The position numbers and the translations under genes were made by a program. From positions 3,286,001 to 3,350,000 of the forward strand of contig NZ_NSDJ01000001.1 of assembly GCF_003610915.1 (NCBI RefSeq): DNA of 64,000 bases, given 5' to 3'. Source of the DNA: Rahnella variigena. GTDB lineage: Bacteria > Pseudomonadota > Gammaproteobacteria > Enterobacterales > Enterobacteriaceae. Below the pieces are notes generated by a model that saw nothing but the letters and a program-made list of their open reading frames with translations, was not told the origin of the DNA and made no database searches. Below, piece after piece: positions 56,323 through 64,000 of the stretch (the stretch's first letter is position 1; each line of letters starts with the position of its first letter).

Positions 56323-57930
56323 ATGTCTGAGAATTACGATTTTAACGTAGCTTATCCGACCCTGCGTCCCTCGATGATGGGGGCTAATGCGGTCTGCGCG
56401 TCACAACCGCTGGCCGCACAGGCCGGTATGAAAATGCTGATGCTGGGCGGAAATGCCGCCGATGCGGCCATCGCCACCGCTATCGCCCTGACCGTGCTTG
56501 AACCAAGCGGCAACGGCGCAGGCAGCGACGCGTTCGCTATTATCTGGGACGGCAAAAAAGCCCACGGACTGAATGCTTCAGGCCGTTCACCCGCCGCGTG
56601 GACACCGGAATATTTCGCCGCTAAAGGTCTGGACGCCGTGCCGACCTACGGCTGGGATGCCGTCACCGTACCGGGCGCAGTCTCCGGCTGGGTGGCGCTG
56701 GCAAAACGCTTCGGTACCCTGCCGCTGACCACGCTGGCACAACCGGCGATTGATTATGCCCGTAACGGTTTTCCGGTATCGCCGCTGATTGGCCGCCTGT
56801 GGGAAATCGCGGTCAAAAAACTGCATAACCAGCCGGGCTTTATGGAGTGTTTCGCGCCCGAAGGTCGTGCGCCGAAAATCGGTGAAATTTTCCGTAATCC
56901 CGCACTGGCGGATTCACTGGAACTGATCGCCAAAACTGAAGGCGAAGCGTTTTATCGCGGTGAACTGGCAGAAAAAATGGTGGCGCACAGTCAGGCCCAC
57001 GGCGGCGCGCTGACGCTGGACGACCTGGCGAATCACAAAGCCGACTGGGTGGAAACCATGCAGCAGTCTTTCGCGGGCGGTTCGGTTCATGAACTGCCAC
57101 CGAATGGTCAGGGTATCGCCACGCTGATCGCACTGGGCATTCTCGACAAACTGGATATCGGCAGCCAGCCGGTTGACTCGGTCGAAACCACGCACCTGTG
57201 CATTGAAGCGATGAAACTGGCGCTGGCGGATTTGGATCAGCACGTCACCGACAGCGAGCATATGTTCTTCGATCCGCAACTGTTTCTTAACGACGATTAT
57301 CTGGCACAACGCGCGAAACTGATCGACCGCAGCAAAGCCAGCGACGTGACCTACGGCGCACCGCGTCCGGGCGGCACAGTGTATCTGACAGCGGCCGATT
57401 CCAGCGGCATGATGGTCTCTTTCATTCAGTCGAATTACATGGGCTTTGGTTCCGGCGTCGTGGTGCCGGGCACCGGTCTCAGCATGCAAAACCGTGGCTG
57501 TGGATTTACTCTCGATGCGGCACACGCCAACTGTGTCGCGCCGAACAAACGCACGCTGCATACGATCATTCCGGCCTTTGCCCAGGACGCCGCAGGTAAA
57601 CCGCTGATGTCATTTGGCCTGATGGGCGGTCCGATGCAGGCACAGGGACATCTGCAACTGGCGCTGCGCGTGATGCTGTATAAACAAAATCCGCAGGCCG
57701 CGATAGATGCGCCACGCTGGCGGATTAACGGCGGGCGTCAGGTGGCGATCGAATCGACCTTCAATCACAACACGCTGGCTGCACTGCGCGCGATGGGTCA
57801 TGAGCTGATCGTCGAAGACCCGCTCGGCGGCCATTCGTTCGGCGGCGCGCAGGTGATTGTCACTAATCCGGCAGGCGGTTATCTGGCGGGCACTGAATCG
57901 CGCAAAGACGGACAGGCGCTGGTGATGTAG
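56323..57930 (+). CDS. Gamma-glutamyltransferase-family enzyme, cytoplasmic (YwrD-like)
   Basis: 535 aa, Ntn-hydrolase of the GGT family: MMGANAVCASQPLAAQAGMKMLMLGGNAADAAIATA, LNASGRSPAAW, VPGAVSGWVAL, and the processing site before Thr352 in RPGGTVYLTAADSSGMMVS, then LSMQNRGCGFTLD and LSFGLMGGPMQAQGH. It has no signal peptide, unlike periplasmic Ggt of E. coli, so it would act on cargo already imported by the linked transporter. Cleaves gamma-glutamyl bonds or, in some members, acylated amino acids. AAGGAAG precedes the ATG. Family certain, substrate inferred. Confidence 0.92.
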   Translation: MSENYDFNVAYPTLRPSMMGANAVCASQPLAAQAGMKMLMLGGNAADAAIATAIALTVLEPSGNGAGSDAFAIIWDGKKAHGLNASGRSPAAWTPEYFAAKGLDAVPTYGWDAVTVPGAVSGWVALAKRFGTLPLTTLAQPAIDYARNGFPVSPLIGRLWEIAVKKLHNQPGFMECFAPEGRAPKIGEIFRNPALADSLELIAKTEGEAFYRGELAEKMVAHSQAHGGALTLDDLANHKADWVETMQQSFAGGSVHELPPNGQGIATLIALGILDKLDIGSQPVDSVETTHLCIEAMKLALADLDQHVTDSEHMFFDPQLFLNDDYLAQRAKLIDRSKASDVTYGAPRPGGTVYLTAADSSGMMVSFIQSNYMGFGSGVVVPGTGLSMQNRGCGFTLDAAHANCVAPNKRTLHTIIPAFAQDAAGKPLMSFGLMGGPMQAQGHLQLALRVMLYKQNPQAAIDAPRWRINGGRQVAIESTFNHNTLAALRAMGHELIVEDPLGGHSFGGAQVIVTNPAGGYLAGTESRKDGQALVM

Positions 57931-57969
57931 TTTTGGTTTTCCTTCCATCGTGAATGGGTTTTGCCCTGC

Positions 57970-58095
57970 TCCTCCCCCTGCGAAGGGGGAGGACGGGAGG
58001 GGGTTTTAAGGGCTAACATCCTGTTTAAACAAACCTTAACATCAGTTTTTGACCTTAATACCCCTCCCCAGCCCTCCCCTTCGCAGGGGAGGGAG
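57970..58095. repeat. REPIN-like paired GC-rich repeat, copy D
   Basis: Left half cctccccctgcgaaggggga with inner flank ggacgggagggggttttaag, right half gccctccccttcgcagggga with inner flank taatacccctccccag. Confidence 0.92.
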
Positions 58096-58138
58096 TTGAC
58101 AGTGTTTCACTTTGCACCGCGAGCGGGTTTTGCCCTGC

Positions 58139-58264
58139 TCCTCCCCCTGCGAAGGGGGAGGACGGGAAGGGGTTTTAAGGGCTAACACCCTGTTTAAACA
58201 AACCTTAACATCAGTTTTTGACCTTAATACCCCACCCTAACCCTCCCCTTCGCAGGGGAGGGAG
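58139..58264. repeat. REPIN-like paired GC-rich repeat, copy E (direct duplicate of D)
   Basis: This copy lies 169 bp after copy D. Nearly every base from 58139 to 58264 is the same, including the otherwise variable 55-bp spacer (tgtttaaacaaaccttaaca and onward), so the two arose by a recent local duplication rather than by independent insertion. Confidence 0.92.
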
Positions 58265-58401
58265 TTACCCCCGCCTTTGTGACTTCCCTCCCAAATATTA
58301 GCTAAATCACTGTAATTCGATCCCATCGCTATAAAAATTTGAAACAGCGTTCTATAAATGGAGTGTTGAGTACTTTGCACTTTCATATGGAGAACGAATG
58401 T

Positions 58402-59316
58402 ATGACCAGTCCACTGTTTCATGGCGTGATCCCACCTGTCGCGACAATCCTGAATGAGAACGAGCAGCTTGACCGTCAGGGGATGGCGCGTCTGATTGAT
58501 TTTACGATTGCAGGCGGCGTAAACGGCCTGTTTTTTCTCGGCAGTGCCGGGGAATTTGCGCATATGTCGCAGGCGCTGCGTCACGAAGTGGCGGAGTTCT
58601 GTACTCAGCACGTTGCCGGACGCGTTCCCGTCCTGATTGGCGCAGCGCATCCTGGCACAGCAGAAACACTGGCGTTCGCGCAGCATGCGAAAAGCGTCGG
58701 TGCGGATGGCGTGGTGGTGGTGAATCCTTATTACAATCCGGTGACTGAAGAAGCGCTGTATCTGCATTACCGCACGATTGCTGAAAACGCGGGTTTACCG
58801 GTGATTATGTACAACTATCCGGGGCTGACCGGGCAGCCGTTGCCCGTCAGTCTGATCAAACGTCTGGCACTGGAATGCCCGAACATTGTCGGCCTGAAAG
58901 ACACCGTCGACAGCCTGAACCACATCCGCGAAACGATACAGGCCGTGAAACCTGAGCGCCCTGATTTCGCGGTGTTCTCCGGGTACGATGAATATCTGTT
59001 CGGTACGCTGATCCTCGGCGGCGATGGTGCAATCCCCGCCAGCGCCAATTTCGCCCCGCAGCTGACCTGTGGAATTTACCGCGCCTTTAAAGAGAAAGAT
59101 TTCGCCACCGCCGTCGCACTGCAACAACGGTTGTCATTTCTGCCGCCGCTTTACACGCTGGATACGCCAATTTACAACGTCATTAAATACGCCATTTCAC
59201 AGGTCATCAGTGGAATGCCGGTGCATTCACTCAAACCGGCGCTGCCGCTGAGCAATGACAAACAGAAAATTGTGCGTGAGATTTTGAAACAAGCTGGCGT
59301 CAGCGTCGTCTGCTAA
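58402..59316 (+). CDS. DapA/NAL-family class I aldolase or lyase
   Basis: 304 aa from the ATG at 58402 (MTSPLFHGVIPPVATILNEN), with GGAG 9 nt upstream; the open frame from 58339 lacks a ribosome site. DHDPS-family signatures: GGVNGLFFLGSAGEFAHMS, the Tyr in MYNYPGLTG and the Schiff-base Lys in NIVGLKDTVD. Related enzymes include YagE, dihydrodipicolinate synthase and 2-keto-3-deoxy acid aldolases. It follows the GGT gene, separated by two repeats. It is not expected to be the housekeeping DapA, because that gene is not found with peptide importers. Substrate unknown. Confidence 0.88.
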   Translation: MTSPLFHGVIPPVATILNENEQLDRQGMARLIDFTIAGGVNGLFFLGSAGEFAHMSQALRHEVAEFCTQHVAGRVPVLIGAAHPGTAETLAFAQHAKSVGADGVVVVNPYYNPVTEEALYLHYRTIAENAGLPVIMYNYPGLTGQPLPVSLIKRLALECPNIVGLKDTVDSLNHIRETIQAVKPERPDFAVFSGYDEYLFGTLILGGDGAIPASANFAPQLTCGIYRAFKEKDFATAVALQQRLSFLPPLYTLDTPIYNVIKYAISQVISGMPVHSLKPALPLSNDKQKIVREILKQAGVSVVC

Positions 59317-59350
59317 ACCCCCTCCCGGCCTCCCCTGAACTGCGGGAGGC
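59317..59350. repeat. Partial, degenerate copy of the GC-rich repeat
   Basis: accccctcccggcctcccct and a further aactgcgggagg: one half only, with a damaged right arm. Directly follows the lyase stop. Confidence 0.6.
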
Positions 59351-59360
59351 AAAAACCCTC

Positions 59361-59390
59361 AATCTAAATCGAAATCATTACTATTCCGCT
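59361..59390. promoter_or_regulatory. Weak Fur-box-like site upstream of the iron reductase gene
   Basis: aatctaaatcgaaatcatta followed by ctatt contains hexamer units close to the A/T-rich NATWAT Fur pattern (aatcat, aatagt on the other strand). About 60-85 bp before the ATG, so position fits; the match is loose. Confidence 0.35.
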
Positions 59391-59446
59391 TTAATATTCG
59401 TTACTCTATTCCCATGATTTACCAAGCCGAATGACTTCATAACGCA

Positions 59447-60211
59447 ATGATGCAAACACTCCTCGACAGTTTCCGCGAAACGCCTGTGAGCTGGGTCGCC
59501 GACACTTTCAAACCGATGTCGCCGCTGGTGACTAACGCCGTGCCGATGTCGCATCTTACGACGGCGGAAGGTTGTGCCAGCGTGCTCAAACGCTATCTGG
59601 ACGCCAATGCGGCCGATGCCGCGAAGTGCGATACACGCCGGGCGCGGATCTCGATGTGGTCACAATGGTATTTCGCCACGCTGCTGCCAAGCTGGGTGAT
59701 CGTCTCCTTGCGCCATGGCTGGCAGCTGCCAATCGCTGCTGAAAATGTCTATCTGTGTATGCAGGAAGAAGGCTTACCGGCGCAGATTTATCTGGATGGC
59801 GAAGGCGAAGCGCTGACGTCCGCCGAGCCTATGGCGCGTTTCGATGTGATGATCGAGCAGCAATTACGCCCTGTTTGCGAAGCGCTGGCCGAATTCTCCG
59901 GTCTGAAACCGGGCATTTACTGGAGCAATGCCGCAATACGCGTCGGCTGGGGCGTCAAACAGGCGGAGCTGGTCAATGCCGATATCTCTGACGGTATGCA
60001 ACTGATGGCGTCGCGGGAGCTGCGTTATGGCGGCAAAAATCCGTTATTCCAGCCGCTGCGTGCGGAAGATCCCTCCGACCCTGACAGCCCGCAATACCGC
60101 AAGCAATGTTGTCTGCGCTACGATCTGGCCGATCACGCCATGTGTCCTTCCTGCCCGTTATTGCTAGCAGAGCGAAAATCTGGCAAAAGACGTAAAACTC
60201 TTGCGGAGTAA
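59447..60211 (+). CDS. fhuF: FhuF-like ferric-siderophore reductase (2Fe-2S)
   Basis: 254 aa, no signal peptide. The C-terminal Cys221-Cys222-x10-Cys233-x2-Cys236 set (QCCLRYDLADHAMCPSC) is exactly the unusual cluster spacing of FhuF, which binds 2Fe-2S and reduces iron in hydroxamate siderophores after import. N-terminal half: ADAAKCDTRRARISMWSQWYFATLLPSWVIVSL, typical of the ferric iron reductase domain. The start is one of two adjacent ATGs (59447/59450) with a poor ribosome site. Single-gene unit, transcribed with no siderophore genes nearby. Confidence 0.85.
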   Translation: MMQTLLDSFRETPVSWVADTFKPMSPLVTNAVPMSHLTTAEGCASVLKRYLDANAADAAKCDTRRARISMWSQWYFATLLPSWVIVSLRHGWQLPIAAENVYLCMQEEGLPAQIYLDGEGEALTSAEPMARFDVMIEQQLRPVCEALAEFSGLKPGIYWSNAAIRVGWGVKQAELVNADISDGMQLMASRELRYGGKNPLFQPLRAEDPSDPDSPQYRKQCCLRYDLADHAMCPSCPLLLAERKSGKRRKTLAE

Positions 60212-60327
60212 TTTGCAGATCTGCCAGCCACTTACAAAACCTGAATAAACTTAGCGTAAAAAATGATTGGATCTTAGCAGCGGATAATTATAAGAATTGG
60301 GTTATATAGACCAACGAGGTATTTATC

Positions 60328-60666
60328 ATGACTATGAAAACACCGAAGAGCTGGCCCTCCGCTCTTAACTCGCTGGCCTCAGAGGTGATTGATTCTCTGG
60401 CGCAACCCGTTAACCGCGTATGGAATACGTTAACTGGCAAGCAAGAACCGCTCAGAGCAAGGATTGTTCATCGTTACGCGATTCCGTCTTCCCGGACGAT
60501 CAGCGTCACGGAAGGGTTCTTCGGATTTATTCCGGTGGAATCTTATGAGAACGAACGTTTTATTCTGGAAGTCGCTTACGCTGACAAACAGTACCAGGTA
60601 GAAGTCCCGCGGGCTTACTACCAGAAAAGCAATATCGGTGACGGCATCGACATCCACACGCTGTAA
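60328..60666 (+). CDS. Uncharacterised 112-aa protein
   Basis: Not recognised. ATG at 60328 is preceded by GAGG at 60316-60319 (8 nt). There is no signal peptide or membrane helix. The N-terminal third is amphipathic (SLASEVIDSLAQPVNRVWNTLTG), the rest looks beta-rich with many aromatic residues (FFGFIPVESYENERFILEV, YADKQYQVEVPRAYYQKS). The own terminator and typical codon use argue it is a real gene. No clear functional link to its neighbours. Confidence 0.75.
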   Translation: MTMKTPKSWPSALNSLASEVIDSLAQPVNRVWNTLTGKQEPLRARIVHRYAIPSSRTISVTEGFFGFIPVESYENERFILEVAYADKQYQVEVPRAYYQKSNIGDGIDIHTL

Positions 60667-60682
60667 TCGCACCGCGTTAAAC

Positions 60683-60714
60683 AGGCTGCTCCTTTCGAGG
60701 CGCAGCCTTTTTTT
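60683..60714 (+). terminator. Terminator after the 112-aa gene
   Basis: aggctgc / gcagcct stem, 12-nt loop and seven T. Confidence 0.88.
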
Positions 60715-60858
60715 ATGCCAAAAAACCTGCCTGACCCCACACTTCCCGCTTTTATTTTGTTCAATACATGAAAATTATTGACATAATAATCACCGAAATT
60801 TAGAAAATTATTTACATCTTAATTCGCCCGCCATTTTCTTTTTCTTGTGAGGTTTATG

Positions 60859-62178
60859 ATGACCCGCCAGGTTTCTCCCGCAGTCGCCAGCGCCAGCCAG
60901 TCACGTCGCGCACTCGTCGCCGGTTCTGTCGGCAACTTTATTGAATGGTATGAATTCGGTGTCTACGGCTATCTGGCGACGATCATCGCCGGTAACTTTT
61001 TCACGCTGGAAGGCCAGACCGGCATGACCGGTTTACTCCTGACGTATGCGTCGTTCGCGCTGGCATTTTTCTGCCGTCCGGTTGGCGCGATCATTTTTGG
61101 TCGCATCGGTGACCGCATTGGCCGCAAGCCGACACTGATTGCCGTCGTTCTGCTGATGACACTCGCCACGGCGATCATTGGTTTGCTGCCGACGTACGCG
61201 CAGATTGGTGTGGCCGCCCCGCTGTTGCTGACGCTGATGCGCATGTTCCAGGGCTTGTTTGCGGGCGGTGAATTTGGCGGAGCGGTGTCGCTGATGACCG
61301 AATTTGCACCGAAAGGTAAACGTGGCATTTATGGCGCGTGGCAGTCGTTTACCGTGTCGCTGGGCTTGCTGACCGGCGTAGCGCTGGTGGCGTTGCTGGT
61401 TCAGACGTTGCCTGAAGCGCAGATGAAAGACTGGGGATGGCGTGTTCCTTTCCTGCTGGCGCTGCCGATGGGGCTGGTGGCGCTGTATCTGCGCCTGAAA
61501 CTCGATGAAACGCCAAACTTTGTCGCCAGTAAAAAAGCCGGGCCGAAAGTGCAGAAAACGGCGGCAGAAAAAGCCTCTGCCATTGCCACCGCTAAGGCCA
61601 TCGCGCTGGGGATTGGGCGCATGATGGGCTGGTCTGCGGGCGGTTATACTTTCCTGGTGGTCATGCCCTCTTATCTGCAAACCTCGCTGCACGCCACATT
61701 TTTACAGGCGCTGGTAGCAACCGTACTGGCAAACGTCGGTTTCGCACTGGCTATTCTGCCCTCCGGCTGGCTGAGCGATAAAATCGGTCGCAAGAAAGTG
61801 ATGATGATTGCCGTATTCGCGGTGATTGTGCTGAGTTTCCCGCTGCTGCATCTGCTGCAAAATCCTGAAAGCAGCCTGCTGGCGAAAGGCATTGCGGTGC
61901 TGATTGCCGGTGCGACGATCGGGATGATTGCCGGTCCGGGTCCGGCGATGCTGGCGGAAATGTTTCCGACCCGCGTGCGTTATACCGGTCTGGGATTATC
62001 CTATTCATTGTCGAACGCCGTGTTCTCCGGCTGTGCGGGACTGATCATCACCGGCCTGATTAAAGAAACCGGCAATCTCGATATTCCGGCGTATTACGTG
62101 GTCGCCACCTGCGTGGTCAGCCTGTTTGCGCTGATGTCGTTGCGCAAAGACGACCATTTACGCGATCTGGACGAATAG
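60859..62178 (+). CDS. MFS transporter, metabolite:H+ symporter (ShiA/ProP-type) family
   Basis: 439 aa from the ATG at 60859 (MTRQVSPAVASASQSRRALV); GTG at 60847 and ATG at 60856 are also in frame, but GAGG at 60849-60852 is best spaced for 60859. Twelve helices with the MHS signatures VGNFIEWYEFGVYGYLA, FFCRPVGAIIFGRIGDRIGRKP, RMFQGLFAGGEFGGAVSLMTEFAPKGKRG and GWLSDKIGRKK. Substrates of the family are organic acids, shikimate, betaine or proline. Three bases separate it from the RpiR-type regulator gene, so regulator and dehydrogenase are probably co-transcribed. Confidence 0.92.
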   Translation: MTRQVSPAVASASQSRRALVAGSVGNFIEWYEFGVYGYLATIIAGNFFTLEGQTGMTGLLLTYASFALAFFCRPVGAIIFGRIGDRIGRKPTLIAVVLLMTLATAIIGLLPTYAQIGVAAPLLLTLMRMFQGLFAGGEFGGAVSLMTEFAPKGKRGIYGAWQSFTVSLGLLTGVALVALLVQTLPEAQMKDWGWRVPFLLALPMGLVALYLRLKLDETPNFVASKKAGPKVQKTAAEKASAIATAKAIALGIGRMMGWSAGGYTFLVVMPSYLQTSLHATFLQALVATVLANVGFALAILPSGWLSDKIGRKKVMMIAVFAVIVLSFPLLHLLQNPESSLLAKGIAVLIAGATIGMIAGPGPAMLAEMFPTRVRYTGLGLSYSLSNAVFSGCAGLIITGLIKETGNLDIPAYYVVATCVVSLFALMSLRKDDHLRDLDE

Positions 62179-62180
62179 CC

Positions 62181-63035
62181 ATGAGTGACACCCATTTGCA
62201 GGCGCGACTGAACGCATTACAGGGCAGCTTTTCTCCGGCGGAAACGCGCATCATCACGATGATCCGGCTCGATCCGCCGGGCGTCGCCAATATGGGTGTG
62301 ATGGAGCTGGCAAAGTCCGCGCAAACCAGCACCGCCACGGTGGTACGCACCAGCAAACGGCTCGGTTTCAGTGGCTATCCGGCGCTGCGGCTGGCGTTAG
62401 CGGCAGAGTCCTCCAGCCCGATGCCTGTCGATATGCCGCTGGCCGCGAATATCGGCGAGAACGATTCGCCTAAGCAAATCCTGCAAAAGCTGCTGGAATT
62501 TGAAGTTAAAGGGGCGAATGAAACCACGCAGTTACTGAGCGCGGCGATGCTCGAACAAGCAGTGGCGTTTCTTTCGCAGGCCCGGCGGATTGATATTTAC
62601 GGTGCCGGTGCGTCGGCGCTGGTCGCGCAGGATTTCTGCCAGAAACTGCGGCGTATCGGCGTTGTCGCCCAGACTTACGGCAGCACCGATGAAAGTCTGG
62701 TGAGCGCCTGTCAGCTTGCTGCCGGGGATGTCGCGCTGGCAATTTCTCACTCCGGTAAAACCGCCGGAGTGGTGGAAGCCCTGTCGCAGGCTAAAGCCGC
62801 CGGCGCAACGACACTGGCGATCACCGCCAATGGCCGCGCCGCCGTCGCCCGCAAAGCGGATGTTGTGTTGAGAACCAGCAATCGCGAAATGGGTTTTCGT
62901 GCCGCTGCTATGGCCAGCCGCACCAGCCAGTTGCTGATTATTGACTGCCTGTATATGGGCGTGGCGCAGCGTCTGCCGGGCGCACGTGAGGCATTGCGCA
63001 AAACTCACGAGGCGGTACAACAGCACCGCCGCTGA
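62181..63035 (+). CDS. RpiR-family regulator (HTH plus SIS domain)
   Basis: 284 aa: N-terminal helix-turn-helix (residues about 20-75: MGVMELAKSAQTSTATVVRTSKRLGFSGYPALRLAL), then a sugar isomerase domain (about 125-255) with RIDIYGAGASALVAQDFCQKLRRIG, LAISHSGKTAGVVEALSQAKAAGATTLAITANG. Such regulators sense phosphosugars or related sugar acids. It starts 2 bp after the transporter stop codon and lies 64 bp before the dehydrogenase gene. Confidence 0.93.
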   Translation: MSDTHLQARLNALQGSFSPAETRIITMIRLDPPGVANMGVMELAKSAQTSTATVVRTSKRLGFSGYPALRLALAAESSSPMPVDMPLAANIGENDSPKQILQKLLEFEVKGANETTQLLSAAMLEQAVAFLSQARRIDIYGAGASALVAQDFCQKLRRIGVVAQTYGSTDESLVSACQLAAGDVALAISHSGKTAGVVEALSQAKAAGATTLAITANGRAAVARKADVVLRTSNREMGFRAAAMASRTSQLLIIDCLYMGVAQRLPGAREALRKTHEAVQQHRR

Positions 63036-63099
63036 TATTCCTCCGTTACACGGCGCGCCTTCTATACTTCATAAAACACTCCGGTTTATGAGGGCATGC

Positions 63100-64000
63100 A
63101 TGTTCACCCATCGTTTGGTATTTCCTGCCAGCGTCCTGCGCGGACGCGGCGCCATTAAACATCTGGGCGCGATGTGCGGACGTTTAGGCCAGCGGGCAAT
63201 GTTAGTGGGCGGCCAACGCGCCATTGCCAGCGTCGAGGCGAAAGTCGCCGATCAGCTCGAGCAGCAGATGGTCAGTTATCTGGGCAGTGAAATCTTCGGC
63301 GGCGTCTGTTGTCAGGAGGAAATCAACCGGCTGGCCGACGTGTTCCGCACGCAAGGCGTGGAAGTGATTATCGCCACCGGCGGCGGCAAAGCACTGGACA
63401 CCGCCAAAGCGGCTGGCGTGGCCTGTAATATTCCGGTAGTAACCTTACCGAGCATTGCGGGCACCTGTTCAGCGGTGACGTCGCTGGCGTTCCGTTATCA
63501 TCAGGACGGCGAGTTCCGCGACATGATGCCATTACCCTGCGGCCCCGCCGCAGCGGTCATCGACGCTGATTTGCTGGCGACCGCCCCGCTGCAATGGCTG
63601 TCGGCGGGGATCGGCGATACGCTGGCAAAATGGTATGAATACCGCGCCATCAGCGACCTCAGTCAGCTTACCGGCCTGGCGGGTGTCGCCCGAACCAACA
63701 GTGAACTCTGCTATACGCTTATCGAACACTTCGCCGCTGACGCCTGTTTCGCCGTACAAGACGGCAAAGCCAACAACGCTCTCGAACAGGTGCTCGACGC
63801 CATTTTCCTCTACGCCGGACTGACTTCCATCATGAGCAACGGCGCACACACTGGCGCTTCCCACGCATTATATGAAGGTTTCACCGCCTGCCCGAAAACC
63901 CGCCACATCGCCCATGGCCTGCTGGTGGGTTACGGCAATCTGTGCCTGCTGGCACTGGAAAACCGCAGCGACGAGGAGTTGCTGACCGCTATCGCCCTCG
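63100..64000 (+). CDS. GldA/HcxA-like iron-containing alcohol dehydrogenase, 3' end beyond the window
   Basis: The frame from the ATG at 63100 (GAGGG 5 nt upstream) is open to the edge: MFTHRLVFPASVLRGRGAIK, then the NAD-binding ATGGGKALDTAKAAG (about residues 88-102), LPSIAGTCSAVTSLAF, SAGIGDTLAKWYE with the conserved Asp, and metal-ligand His residues in GAHTGASHALYEGF and KTRHIAHGLLVGYG. The GIGDTLAKWYE form is like E. coli YbdH (HcxA, 2-oxoacid reductase) rather than glycerol dehydrogenase proper. Linked to an organic-acid type transporter and RpiR regulator, suggesting oxidation or reduction of an imported hydroxyacid or polyol. About 300 residues are visible of an expected 350-370. Confidence 0.88.
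   Translation, partial: MFTHRLVFPASVLRGRGAIKHLGAMCGRLGQRAMLVGGQRAIASVEAKVADQLEQQMVSYLGSEIFGGVCCQEEINRLADVFRTQGVEVIIATGGGKALDTAKAAGVACNIPVVTLPSIAGTCSAVTSLAFRYHQDGEFRDMMPLPCGPAAAVIDADLLATAPLQWLSAGIGDTLAKWYEYRAISDLSQLTGLAGVARTNSELCYTLIEHFAADACFAVQDGKANNALEQVLDAIFLYAGLTSIMSNGAHTGASHALYEGFTACPKTRHIAHGLLVGYGNLCLLALENRSDEELLTAIAL

Larger units (their letters stand above)
57931..58401. other. Repeat-filled interval before the DapA-like gene
   Basis: About 470 bp. Two directly repeated REPIN-like elements occupy 57970-58264, the rest is a short spacer and the leader of the lyase gene. The paired halves could stop or protect the upstream operon transcript, so the lyase may have its own promoter. Confidence 0.7.

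Noticed and set aside
57970..58264. Regularly spaced palindromic repeats that resemble a CRISPR array
   Set aside because: Only two units of about 126 bp, spacer sequences are the same, and the same element is dispersed elsewhere singly; no cas genes.

Overview
The window looks like chromosomal DNA of an enterobacterium (Enterobacterales). Much of it carries genes that match Escherichia coli families closely in sequence, length and local order: asr-ydgU-ydgD, hrpA, azoR, ydbL-ynbE-ydbH, ldhA, hslJ/ydbJ, nifJ (ydbK) and ascG/ascFB. These E. coli-type blocks alternate with transport and catabolic clusters that E. coli K-12 lacks. Gene content and the GC-rich REP-type repeats suggest a Rahnella/Serratia-like (Yersiniaceae) relative. 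The genus is an inference and was not tested.

Layout. (1) 1-1784: the 5' end of a fimbrial subunit gene (minus strand, leader apparently frameshifted) divergent from a LysR regulator. (2) 1890-17857: a large accessory island with three luciferase-like flavin monooxygenases, a GNAT acetyltransferase, a complete Dpp/Opp-type peptide importer with a fused double ATPase, and two polar-amino-acid ABC importers arranged tail to tail. This content resembles the B. subtilis snaA-tcy-cmo (ytmI) operon for S-modified cysteine salvage, so I infer organosulfur/cysteine-derivative uptake and oxidative cleavage. Two of its transcription units share a near-identical promoter block. A 660-bp nested inverted-repeat structure lies between the two convergent NtaA-type monooxygenases. 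(3) 18060-29645: acid-shock gene asr with an RstA-like box, the 26-codon ydgU, protease ydgD, RNA helicase hrpA, azoreductase azoR, the YdbL/YnbE/YdbH envelope lipid-transport set and D-lactate dehydrogenase ldhA. (4) 29692-34814: an Ugp-like ABC importer operon ending in a metallophosphoesterase of the ADP-ribose/CDP-alcohol diphosphatase type. (5) 35139-40606: hslJ, ydbJ, an MgtC-family membrane protein and pyruvate:flavodoxin oxidoreductase nifJ, followed by an unassigned interval that ends in a strong terminator (candidate small RNA). (6) 40888-46561: a GH5-like glycosidase and the asc beta-glucoside system. (7) 46697-49356: a tiny His/Pro/Lys-rich exported protein and a PAS-PAS-GGDEF-EAL protein. 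(8) 50079-59316: a GntR/FadR-type regulator, a second peptide importer, a cytoplasmic gamma-glutamyltransferase-like enzyme and a DapA/NAL-family lyase. (9) 59447-64000: an FhuF-type iron reductase, an orphan 112-aa protein, and an MFS transporter, RpiR regulator and GldA/HcxA-like dehydrogenase set that runs off the end.

Two genes are cut by the window edges (1 and 64000). GC-rich paired repeats (REPIN-like) of about 110-130 bp occur at five places, two of them as a direct duplicate. No tRNA, rRNA, CRISPR array, insertion sequence or prophage was recognised.
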